From Opitutales bacterium (lineage in GTDB: Bacteria > Verrucomicrobiota > Verrucomicrobiia > Opitutales > T3Sed10-336): DNA of 7,309 bases. The stretch spans positions 1 through 7,309 of the forward strand of contig SLOW01000025.1 of the NCBI GenBank assembly GCA_007132315.1, given 5' to 3'. Shown piece after piece: positions 1-5,402 of this stretch. Position 1 is the stretch's first letter; each line of letters begins with the position of its first letter. The notes under the pieces were generated by a model, which was given only the letters and a program-made list of their open reading frames with translations, did not search any database and was not told where the DNA came from. A program made the position numbers and the translations under genes.

Positions 1-94
1 CAAAGCCCCCTCGCCTAGACTCGCGCCAAAACCGGAGGCCCGCACCGGATATCACGCGGCTTCTCCCGTACAAAACCTTCCACCACATTTGACG

Positions 95-664
95 ATGAAG
101 AATTTTATCTGCTGCCTGCTGTTGATCTGCCTGTCCTTGCCCGCCGGGGGGAGTATGTCGCGCGCCGACATTCCCGACCAGCACATCAACGCGCCGGATG
201 ACAATGGCCCGACGTTCACCGCCAAGGGACGCTCGGAATTGGGTTTTCACGGGAGTTATTCGATTCTCGACCCCGACGGCCAGAGCAGTGTGGACGTCCT
301 CAGCGCCCATCTCGACTATTCCTACTTTATCTTCGACAACTGGGCGCTGCGGCCCCAGTACCAGGCCATCCGCTACGACAACGCCACCTCGCTGACCGCC
401 CACGTCCTGGGCGTCGGGCTTGATTTTCACATTCCCCACGACAATATCGCCTTTTACGTCGGTGCCGCGCCGAACATCGGTTTTGTTAGTGACGATGATT
501 CCGATACGGACACCGAGTTCCTGATGGAATTCCGGGGGGGCATCAAACATTACCTCTCGGAGCGGCTCGCTCTGAACACCCAGATTTCCTACTCGTTCGG
601 CAGCGACTATGCGCTCACTCGCGCGACGATCGGGCTTGCCGTGCTCTTCGGCGGCGGAAATTGA
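95..664 (+). CDS. Exported outer-membrane beta-barrel protein (OmpW/opacity-like), 189 aa
   Basis: Small secreted protein predicted to fold as a beta-barrel in the outer membrane; no specific role can be assigned. The N-terminus is a classical signal peptide: Lys2, a hydrophobic core rich in Leu, Ile and Cys at residues 4-17, and a likely signal peptidase I site after Ala24 (Ser-Arg-Ala before Asp25). The mature part alternates polar and hydrophobic residues in strands separated by Asp/Asn/Gly turns (for example the Asp-Asp-Asp-Ser-Asp loop near residues 134-139), fitting an eight-strand porin-like barrel of about 165 residues. The usual terminal aromatic residue is absent: the protein ends Leu-Phe-Gly-Gly-Gly-Asn, with Phe four residues from the end. 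ATG at 95 is chosen over TTG at 89 because it places Lys directly before the hydrophobic core; no Shine-Dalgarno helps. It stops 9 bases from the converging gene. A periplasmic lipocalin-like protein is a less likely alternative. Confidence 0.75.
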   Translation: MKNFICCLLLICLSLPAGGSMSRADIPDQHINAPDDNGPTFTAKGRSELGFHGSYSILDPDGQSSVDVLSAHLDYSYFIFDNWALRPQYQAIRYDNATSLTAHVLGVGLDFHIPHDNIAFYVGAAPNIGFVSDDDSDTDTEFLMEFRGGIKHYLSERLALNTQISYSFGSDYALTRATIGLAVLFGGGN

Positions 665-673
665 CGTGCCCGC

Positions 674-1165
674 TCAATCCTCGAACCCGCCGAAGGTGGG
701 ACCGTCGTAGCGCCAGTCGCTGATGTTTCCGGCCGCGTCCAAGCGGACCTCCAGGGAAAACGGCGACGGTTCGTCCTCGGGTTGAATCCGCTTGGCCCAC
801 GGGTGCAGGCTCTGAAAGCGCAGGTCCGAGAACGGAGCCAGGATCCGGGTCCCGTAATTGTTTATCCATTCCAGAAAGATGTGCGGCAGCACACAACCGT
901 AGCTGAATGCCAGGAGCGGGCCGAACGCCCACTTGCGGCGGCTCAACGTCCAGGAGACGGTGGCCAGCACCAGCACCAGGCAGAAACCGCCGAACAGCGA
1001 ACGGGTGATGGCGCGGTGGTACAGGAGGTAGAATTCGGGACCGCCGCCGACAACATTGTCGATATCCGGAATCCACGCCGCCAGCATGGCGTAGGGTACG
1101 ATTGCCTTGCCGCTAAACCGGTGCCCGACCGCCTGGCCGGCGAGGATATGGGTCAAGGGGTCCAA
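674..1165 (-). CDS. Short YdjM/DUF457-type membrane-bound metal-dependent hydrolase-like protein, 163 aa, TTG start
   Basis: Resembles the YdjM/DUF457 family of inner-membrane proteins annotated as metal-dependent hydrolases; their true substrate is poorly known. Visible family marks are the N-terminal Asp-Pro-Leu-Thr-His (residues 2-6), Pro-Asp-Ile-Asp (33-36), His-Arg (50-51) followed by Thr-Arg-Ser-Leu (54-57), and a later His...Glu-Trp-Ile-Asn-Asn-Tyr-Gly followed by Ala-Pro-Phe-Ser-Asp. Hydrophobic stretches near residues 57-74 and 80-96 are likely membrane segments. TTG at 1165 is chosen because the family opens with Met-Asp-Pro-Leu-Thr-His; the nearby ATG at 1178 is out of frame. A weak GGCGGA lies upstream. 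Oddities: the family's Thr-His-Ser is Thr-Arg-Ser here, so one putative metal ligand is missing, and the protein is about half the length of the long (about 300 aa) members, ending in a Pro/Asp/Glu-rich tail with no frameshift seen. It is divergent from recA and convergent with the beta-barrel gene. Confidence 0.8.
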   Translation of the reverse strand: MDPLTHILAGQAVGHRFSGKAIVPYAMLAAWIPDIDNVVGGGPEFYLLYHRAITRSLFGGFCLVLVLATVSWTLSRRKWAFGPLLAFSYGCVLPHIFLEWINNYGTRILAPFSDLRFQSLHPWAKRIQPEDEPSPFSLEVRLDAAGNISDWRYDGPTFGGFED

Positions 1166-1213
1166 CCAGTTCCGCCATGCTACCGACAGCTCGCCGGCGG
1201 TCCAGTCCGGAAA

Positions 1214-1349
1214 AATTCTTCGGAAAAAATATTGAAATTATGATCACGTGACCCTAGCTCTGGATCGTGCAGGTGAATCTCGGGTTTTACCCGTTTGCGT
1301 CGAAAACGGGAGCGCCTGCCCCAAGCCCACCTTTTCATTCCGAAGAATT
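1214..1349. repeat. 12-bp inverted pair bracketing the recA promoter and leader
   Basis: AATTCTTCGGAA at 1214-1225 is the exact reverse complement of TTCCGAAGAATT at 1338-1349. The right arm lies only 4 bases before the recA ATG and includes GAAGAA, the only purine run near the start. The similarity continues imperfectly outside the arms (CCTC beside the right arm against TTTC on the reverse strand of the left arm). It could be a pair of binding sites for one regulator, or a long-range stem that hides the recA start. Chance remains possible, although an exact 12-mer pair in under 200 bases is uncommon. Confidence 0.5.
1281..1310 (+). promoter_or_regulatory. Two overlapping, mutually exclusive hairpins in the recA leader
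   Basis: CGGGT-TTT-ACCCG at 1281-1293 forms a 5-bp stem with a 3-base loop. CCCGTTT (1290-1296) pairs with AAACGGG (1304-1310) as a 7-bp stem with a 7-base loop. Bases 1290-1293 take part in both stems, so only one can form at a time. No run of T follows the second stem, so a standard intrinsic terminator is not supported; an effect on translation or RNA stability is possible. The pairing is seen directly; any function is inference. Confidence 0.4.
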
Positions 1350-1353
1350 CCTC

Positions 1354-2442
1354 ATGGCCAAAGAGACCACCACCACAAAAAAGACAGCGAACGACAACAC
1401 GGCGTCGGAGCGCGACAGAAATCTCAACCTCGCCCTCTCCGCCATCACCAAACAGTACGGCGAGGGCTCCATCATGCGGCTCGGCAGCAATCGCCGGATG
1501 GATGTATCGTCCATCTCCACCGGTTCGCTGGCGATAGACCTCGCTCTCGGCATCGGCGGGTTGCCGCGGGGCCGCGTCTCCGAAATTTACGGGCCGGAAT
1601 CGTCCGGTAAAACCACCATGGCGCTCAGCCTCATCGCCGAAGCCCAGCGCCAGGGCGGTCTGGCGGCCTTTGTCGATGTCGAGCACGCGCTCGACCCCAA
1701 CTACGCCCGCGTTGTCGGGGTCAACCTGGACGACCTGCTCGTCTCGCAGCCCGACAGCGGGGAGGACGCCCTCAACATCACCGAGAGCCTGATCCGCTCC
1801 AACGCGATCGACGTGGTGGTCATCGATTCCGTCGCCGCCCTCGTGTCCAAGGCGGAGCTCGACGGCCAGATGGGCGACGCCACGGTCGGTTCCCAGGCCC
1901 GCCTCATGAGCCAGGCCATGCGCCGCCTCACGGCGGTGATCAGCAAGACCCAGTGCGTGTGCCTGTTCACCAACCAGATCCGCGAGAAAATCGGCGTCAT
2001 GTTCGGCAGCCCCGAAACAACACCGGGCGGCCGAGCCCTGAAATTTTTCTCCTCGGTGCGGATGGACATCCGCCGCATCGGACAAATCAAGGAATCCAGC
2101 GGCAAAGTCATGGGCAACCGCACGCGACTGAAGGTAGTCAAGAACAAGGTCGCCCCACCGTTCACCGAGTGCGAGTTCGACATCATGTACAACGAGGGCA
2201 TCTCCACCACCGGCTCCCTGATCGACCTCGGCATTGAACACAAGGTGCTGGAGAAAAAAGGCGCCTGGATCTCTTACAACGGCAATCTCATCGGTCAGGG
2301 CCGCGAAGCGGCCAAACAGCACCTGATGGAGAATTCGGAAGTCGGGAAAGAGATTCACGCCACGGTAACGGAAAAGATCAAAGAATCGGCCGCCCCCGCC
2401 CGCAGCATCGCCAAATCCTCGGCCGAAAAGAACGGCGAATAA
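1354..2442 (+). CDS. recA: RecA recombinase, 362 aa
   Basis: DNA-dependent ATPase that forms filaments on single-stranded DNA, carries out homologous pairing and strand exchange, and triggers LexA self-cleavage in species with an SOS response. The fold is complete: an N-terminal helix, Walker A GPESSGKTT at residues 80-88, the catalytic Glu110 in EHALDP, Walker B ending at Asp158-Ser159, loop L1 beginning at Met-Gly-Asp (173-175), and loop L2 after Asn207-Gln208 with PETTPGGRALKF. The C-terminal domain is present, but the tail (about residues 342-362) is Ala/Ser/Lys-rich rather than strongly acidic as in E. coli. Start: ATG at 1354 gives the family-typical Met-Ala-Lys; an in-frame GTG at 1267 would add 29 unrelated residues. 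No strong Shine-Dalgarno is present. Val after Asp in Asp-Val-Glu-His replaces the E. coli Ala. The gene appears monocistronic; no recX or clear terminator follows. Confidence 0.98.
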   Translation: MAKETTTTKKTANDNTASERDRNLNLALSAITKQYGEGSIMRLGSNRRMDVSSISTGSLAIDLALGIGGLPRGRVSEIYGPESSGKTTMALSLIAEAQRQGGLAAFVDVEHALDPNYARVVGVNLDDLLVSQPDSGEDALNITESLIRSNAIDVVVIDSVAALVSKAELDGQMGDATVGSQARLMSQAMRRLTAVISKTQCVCLFTNQIREKIGVMFGSPETTPGGRALKFFSSVRMDIRRIGQIKESSGKVMGNRTRLKVVKNKVAPPFTECEFDIMYNEGISTTGSLIDLGIEHKVLEKKGAWISYNGNLIGQGREAAKQHLMENSEVGKEIHATVTEKIKESAAPARSIAKSSAEKNGE

Positions 2443-2996
2443 TCCCCACAAAACCCTCCGGACGAAACCGGCGACGAATCGCACAACTGGAATGGTTTAA
2501 GCGGCTCGTTGGTGAGAAGCGGAATCGCTATCGGGATTGAACTTCTCCTTCCTGGAGGCCGGCGCCCCGCCGCCGCTGTAGGATGTTGTCTTAGTGACGG
2601 CCATTGCGAAGTAAACGGATCACCCCTTCGGTCCGGAACGATCGGGGAATTTCCCGATGGAATTCCATTAAGGACTGGATCGCAGTAGCTTAGTCCTACG
2701 CGGATTACGGGGGAATGGGGCCAGGGGCGAGGATAGGAGATCTTGTAGGCCTGTCCGTGAGGACAGGGGGAGGGTTAGCTACGGAATACGGAATGACACG
2801 GAATCAGGGGTGCGGAGGCTTCGGTCAAGCCCCGGATAACACGCTTCAGCAGAGGCTCATGCGAAGTCCCGGGTCGGCCGGGAGCAGCATGTCCGACTTT
2901 GGGTTTCGAGGTTAATGAAGGAAGCGGAACCCGGCCGGAATCAGGCGTCGCGACAGACTTGCCATCGGTATGATTATGCGTTAAATCAATACTATA
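2443..2996. other. 554-base intergenic region without a recognisable gene
   Basis: No convincing coding sequence, tRNA, tmRNA, RNase P or SRP RNA is visible here. A 66-codon open frame at 2715-2915 is not supported by any clear family match. The stretch has several hairpins (separate entry) and G-runs at 2709-2713, 2717-2720 and 2724-2727 followed by GAGG, which might form an imperfect quadruplex. A 12-bp palindrome, ATGGAATTCCAT, lies at 2657-2668. No U-tailed terminator follows recA; the short CCGG-ACGAAA-CCGG just downstream is too weak to call. The right end must hold the promoter of the antitoxin-toxin-mnmE run. Confidence 0.6.
2514..2767. other. Cluster of hairpins downstream of recA
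   Basis: Stems read directly from the sequence: GAGAAG (2514-2519) with CTTCTC (2542-2547); ATCGGG (2641-2646) with CCCGAT (2653-2658), 6-base loop; AGGACT (2671-2676) with AGTCCT (2692-2697), extendable by two G-U pairs; and CCTGTCC (2750-2756) with GGACAGG (2761-2767), closed by a GTGA (GNRA-type) tetraloop. The last is the best formed. Together they could belong to a structured RNA or a decayed repeat. The strand is not determined, and I recognise no known RNA family. Confidence 0.35.
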
Positions 2997-2998
2997 AT
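2993..2998 (+). promoter_or_regulatory. Consensus TATAAT overlapping the antitoxin start codon
   Basis: A perfect TATAAT lies across the first bases of the antitoxin ATG at 2997. Nothing close to TTGACA sits 16-18 bases upstream (ATGATT at 2970-2975 is the nearest position). If it is a real -10 box, transcription would begin near 3005, and translation would have to start at the in-frame ATG at 3015. The region is AT-rich compared with its surroundings, which by itself suggests a promoter nearby. Confidence 0.3.
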
Positions 2999-3236
2999 GA
3001 AATGTTACTCCATCATGGAAACCCAGCACAACCTTGCGAAGGTCCTTCGGGAGGTGGATTGCGGTGAGAGCGTCACGATCACCCGCCGCAAGAAACCTGT
3101 GGCTAAACTCGTTCCGATCGAGGAAGACGAGACCACGTTTCCGGATTTTAACGCACGTGCTCGGAAGACCTGGTCGGGGGACTGGAAAGGCGCTTCCTCG
3201 GATGATTTGGTCGCCGAATCCCGCGGCTCCCGGTGA
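2997..3236 (+). CDS. Phd/YefM-family antitoxin, 79 aa
   Basis: Antitoxin of a type II toxin-antitoxin pair, expected to bind and silence the PIN toxin encoded next and to repress its own promoter. The N-terminal half carries the Phd/YefM signature: a short strand, a helix with Gln-His-Asn-Leu-Ala-Lys-Val-Leu-Arg-Glu-Val (about residues 10-20), then Gly-Glu-Ser-Val-Thr-Ile-Thr-Arg-Arg, and Pro-Val-Ala-Lys-Leu-Val-Pro at 34-40. The acidic and aromatic C-terminal half, with Phe-Pro-Asp-Phe and Trp-Ser-Gly-Asp-Trp, is the usual toxin-wrapping segment. Starting at 2997 keeps the full first strand (Cys-Tyr-Ser-Ile); the internal ATG at 3015 would remove it but would fit the TATAAT overlapping the first ATG. 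No Shine-Dalgarno is seen at either. The stop overlaps the toxin GTG by 4 bases, the usual order and coupling for such pairs. Confidence 0.88.
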   Translation: MKCYSIMETQHNLAKVLREVDCGESVTITRRKKPVAKLVPIEEDETTFPDFNARARKTWSGDWKGASSDDLVAESRGSR

Positions 3237-3670
3237 AAACCTACTTCGATACGGGTGTTTTCCTGAAGCTCTATACCCCGGAGCCCGAATCCGAGGCGGT
3301 TCAGCGCTTCGTTCTTCGCCGACGCTCCCCAATCCGTATCACATCTCTGCACCTCTCCGAGGCGACATCCGCGCTTAAACTGAAGTGTTTTCGGGGCGAA
3401 GGCAGCGAGAGGGAGTCCAACGCTGCCATCGCCGACATCGAGGCCGACTTGCACGCACGTGTCCTCGTTCGCCTGACCTGCGACTGGGAGGAAGTCTGGA
3501 ACCTCGGCCGCTTCCTCTCTGAACACCACGCAGCCAGGATCGGCACGGGAACGCTTGATGTCCTGCACGTCGCGTGCGCTCGGCTCCTTGGTTATCGCGA
3601 ATTCATGACCACCGACAGCCGGCAAAAGGCTTGTGCGAAAGCCGCCGGTCTGAAAGCGATTTCACCATGA
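3233..3670 (+). CDS. PIN-domain (VapC-like) ribonuclease toxin, 145 aa, GTG start
   Basis: Predicted Mg2+-dependent endoribonuclease of the VapC type; family members usually cut tRNA anticodon loops or the sarcin-ricin loop of 23S rRNA, and the target of this one is unknown. All four PIN acidic residues are visible: Asp6 in Tyr-Phe-Asp-Thr-Gly-Val, Glu43 in Leu-Ser-Glu-Ala, Asp109 in Thr-Leu-Asp-Val-Leu-His-Val-Ala, and Asp128 in Thr-Thr-Asp-Ser-Arg-Gln. The length is typical and there is no frameshift, so it looks active. GTG at 3233 overlaps the antitoxin stop (GTGA), giving translational coupling and an exact N-terminus for the family. Its stop overlaps the mnmE ATG (ATGA at 3667-3670), so ribosomes leaving the toxin can restart directly on mnmE. 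The arrangement suggests the pair was acquired and is now fixed at the front of the tRNA-modification operon. Confidence 0.9.
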   Translation: MKTYFDTGVFLKLYTPEPESEAVQRFVLRRRSPIRITSLHLSEATSALKLKCFRGEGSERESNAAIADIEADLHARVLVRLTCDWEEVWNLGRFLSEHHAARIGTGTLDVLHVACARLLGYREFMTTDSRQKACAKAAGLKAISP

Positions 3671-5022
3671 CCACCGAAAGCGATACAATTGTCGCCCCTT
3701 CGACGCCCTACGGCGAATCCGCCATTGCCGTTGTGCGGGTGAGCGGTCCGCTCGTGCCGGCGCTGTTGATGGATCTGTTTGGAGACTTCCGCACCCCGCG
3801 CCACATGACCCGAGGCACCTACCGCGACCGGGAAGGCGCGGCCGTGGACGATCTCCTCTACACCTGGTTCCGGAAACCGGCGTCCTATACCGGCGAGGAC
3901 TTGGCCGAGTTTTATTGCCACGGCAATCCCCTCATCATCTCGAAAATCGTCGAAGACCTCCAGAACCGGGGGTGCCGCCCCGCCGGGCCCGGCGACTTCA
4001 CCCGCCGCGCGTTTCTCAACGGTCGTATGGACCTCAGCCAGGCCGAAGCGGTCATCGATCTGATTCGCGCCCAGAGCGACCGCGCCCTCGAGGCCGCCGG
4101 CCGGCAGCTGCGGGGCGACCTGGGCCGGCGGATCGCCGGCCTGATCGAACGGCTGCTGCAGGTTCTGGCCGAAATCGAAGCCTACATCGATTTTCCCGAA
4201 GAGGACCTTCCTCCGGAAGAATCCGGCGGACCCGCGGCGCGGGTACGCGCGATGATCGAGGATGTCGAGAAACTCGCCGCCACCGAACATTACGGCGCGA
4301 TGCTGCGGGAAGGCGTCGGAACGATCATTGTCGGCGCGCCCAACGCGGGCAAGAGCAGCCTGTTGAATCGCCTGGCCGGTCGCGAGCGGGCGATCGTCAA
4401 CGAAACGCCGGGGACCACCCGCGATTTTATCGAGGAGCGCATCCGGCTCGGCGGCTATTGTATCCGATTATTGGATACTGCGGGACTGCGTGAGCGGGGC
4501 GACGAGATCGAGCGGCTGGGCATGGAAAAAACCCTGGAGCAGGCGGGCGAAGCCGACTTGTTTCTGGTGGTGCTCGACGCCGTCCTCCCCCATCCCCCTC
4601 TGCCCGGTGCCTTGCGCGAACGGCTGAGTCCCGCCAATACGCTGGTAATTCACAACAAGGCGGATTTGCTGGAGGGCGGAACGGTCGAACCCTTGCTTGA
4701 CGGGTGCAGGGAGGTCCTCGTCTCGGCGCTCACCGGACTGGGATTCGACGAACTGGAGTCGTCAATCGAAGCGCTGCTGCGCCGGGAGGCTGAATCCCCC
4801 GGCGCCGACCGCGTCGCCGTGAGCGCCCGGCACGCCCGGGCCCTTCAAGAAGCCCGGGCCATGCTCGAAGACGGCCTGTCACGGCTGCGCGAGAATCAAC
4901 CCCCCGAACTGGCCGCCAGCGAACTCCGGGGCGCCCTGGACGCGCTTGGCGAAATCACCGGTCGCGTGGACAACGAAGCCATGCTGGACAAACTCTTCGC
5001 CACGTTTTGCATCGGAAAATGA
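3667..5022 (+). CDS. mnmE: tRNA-modification GTPase MnmE (TrmE/ThdF), 451 aa
   Basis: Together with MnmG it forms the complex that installs the aminomethyl or carboxymethylaminomethyl group on carbon 5 of U34 in tRNAs reading split codon boxes, using a folate-derived one-carbon unit, FAD and GTP hydrolysis. The N-terminal folate-binding domain begins with Asp-Thr-Ile-Val-Ala-Pro-Ser-Thr-Pro. The G domain is complete: GAPNAGKS at 223-230, GTTRD at 249-253, DTAGLRE at 270-276, NKAD at 330-333 and Ser-Ala-Leu at 353-355. The C-terminal Phe-Cys-Ile-Gly-Lys (447-451) carries the conserved Cys448. The length is normal for the family. ATG at 3667 starts the protein where the family does; an in-frame open stretch from 3574 lies within the toxin gene in another frame and is not needed. 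No Shine-Dalgarno is visible, so translation probably depends on coupling to the toxin through the ATGA overlap. Confidence 0.98.
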   Translation: MTTESDTIVAPSTPYGESAIAVVRVSGPLVPALLMDLFGDFRTPRHMTRGTYRDREGAAVDDLLYTWFRKPASYTGEDLAEFYCHGNPLIISKIVEDLQNRGCRPAGPGDFTRRAFLNGRMDLSQAEAVIDLIRAQSDRALEAAGRQLRGDLGRRIAGLIERLLQVLAEIEAYIDFPEEDLPPEESGGPAARVRAMIEDVEKLAATEHYGAMLREGVGTIIVGAPNAGKSSLLNRLAGRERAIVNETPGTTRDFIEERIRLGGYCIRLLDTAGLRERGDEIERLGMEKTLEQAGEADLFLVVLDAVLPHPPLPGALRERLSPANTLVIHNKADLLEGGTVEPLLDGCREVLVSALTGLGFDELESSIEALLRREAESPGADRVAVSARHARALQEARAMLEDGLSRLRENQPPELAASELRGALDALGEITGRVDNEAMLDKLFATFCIGK

Positions 5023-5402
5023 AAGCGAGTACGGACGATAAGCCGTGGTGCTTGATAGACATGTCTTGTCTTTATTAATAGATGCGGGTTTCTCACACGA
5101 AGACACGGAGAACTTTCACAAACAGTGACGTCAGTTTGCACCGCAGAGACGGGAGGAGCGCAGAGGCAAGACTGCGTTGACGGGATGTGTTACTAATGCA
5201 CGGATACGGGACGTCGGTCTTGGAATCCGAGTTATCTGAACAATCTGTCGTCAAGAATTCCGTAATAGACCAGAACCAGCAGCATTGGGCAATCTTCCCG
5301 ACGGAGCTCCGTTCGCCTTACCCGTTGAGTTTCCTCGCAAACGGGCTGAAAACCGCTTACGTTTGCGTCTTTTTCGTCATTGAGTACCTATTTCCTTCCG
5401 AA
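5023..5402. other. 380-base spacer between mnmE and mnmG
   Basis: No gene is supported here. From 5187 the mnmG frame is open for 72 codons before its real start, but the encoded residues match nothing in MnmG. Visible elements are the 10-bp palindrome AGACATGTCT at 5057-5066, a possible -35 TTGATA at 5052-5057 with only poor -10 candidates, a repeat-like stretch (separate entry), the 12-bp palindrome ACGGAGCTCCGT at 5301-5312, and a hairpin with CCCGTT (5321-5326) and AACGGG (5340-5345). The length suggests mnmG has its own promoter. No clear terminator follows mnmE. Confidence 0.6.
5089..5171. repeat. Probable remnant of a dispersed GAGACACGGAG / GCAGAGACG-type intergenic repeat
   Basis: Two purine-rich modules are seen: 5089-5112, reading TTTCTCACACGAAGACACGG and then AGAA, and 5135-5171, starting TTTGCACCGCAGAGACGGGA and ending GCAGAGGCAAGA. 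GCAGAG occurs twice in the second (5143-5148 and 5160-5165), and TTGC near its left end pairs with GCAA near its right. A TGACGTCA palindrome (5126-5133) lies between the modules. The wording recalls a short sequence scattered between genes in many environmental bacteria, including PVC members; that is from memory and no other copy exists in this window. Confidence 0.5.

Larger units (their letters stand above)
1166..1353. promoter_or_regulatory. Divergent intergenic region serving the hydrolase-like gene and recA
   Basis: This 188-base spacer separates two divergent starts and must hold promoters for both. A possible recA -35 is TTGAAA at 1232-1237, with a poor TAGCTC 17 bases further on; this is a weak guess. 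A perfect TCACGTGA palindrome lies at 1244-1251 inside that spacer, where a regulator could bind. I see neither an E. coli-type LexA box (CTG-N10-CAG) nor a Gram-positive-type GAAC-N4-GTTC box, so SOS control is not shown by the sequence. The recA leader also contains hairpins and one arm of an inverted pair, listed separately. Confidence 0.45.

Noticed and set aside
1244..1251. TCACGTGA upstream of recA as a second parS site
   Set aside because: It shares the CACGTG core, but the flanks (ATGAT and ACCCT) match the parS arms at very few positions. It is kept only as a possible regulator palindrome.
1267..1353. GTG start for RecA giving 29 extra residues
   Set aside because: ATG 1354 gives the normal Met-Ala-Lys start, and the extra stretch covers the leader hairpins.
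1180..2484. 434-codon open frame on the minus strand opposite recA
   Set aside because: It is the antisense shadow of a GC-rich, conserved gene; the protein is compositionally odd (Ala/Gly/Asp/His/Val-rich) with no family features, while recA on the other strand is unmistakable.
2750..2767. Hammerhead ribozyme stem II, because of GTCC-GTGA-GGAC
   Set aside because: This hairpin is the same as a common hammerhead stem II, but the flanking CTGATGA and GAAA core sequences are missing.
2715..2915. Remnant of a formylglycine-generating-enzyme-like (sulfatase-modifying) protein C-terminus, because the frame ends with Ser-Asp-Phe-Gly-Phe-Arg
   Set aside because: The similarity is limited to a few residues typical of that family's end; nothing upstream in any frame supports it, so chance is more likely.
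5187..5402. N-terminal extension of MnmG from the upstream ATG at 5187
   Set aside because: The FAD-binding strand starts just after ATG 5403 as in the family; the extra 72 residues match nothing in MnmG and overlap the repeat-like spacer's neighbourhood.
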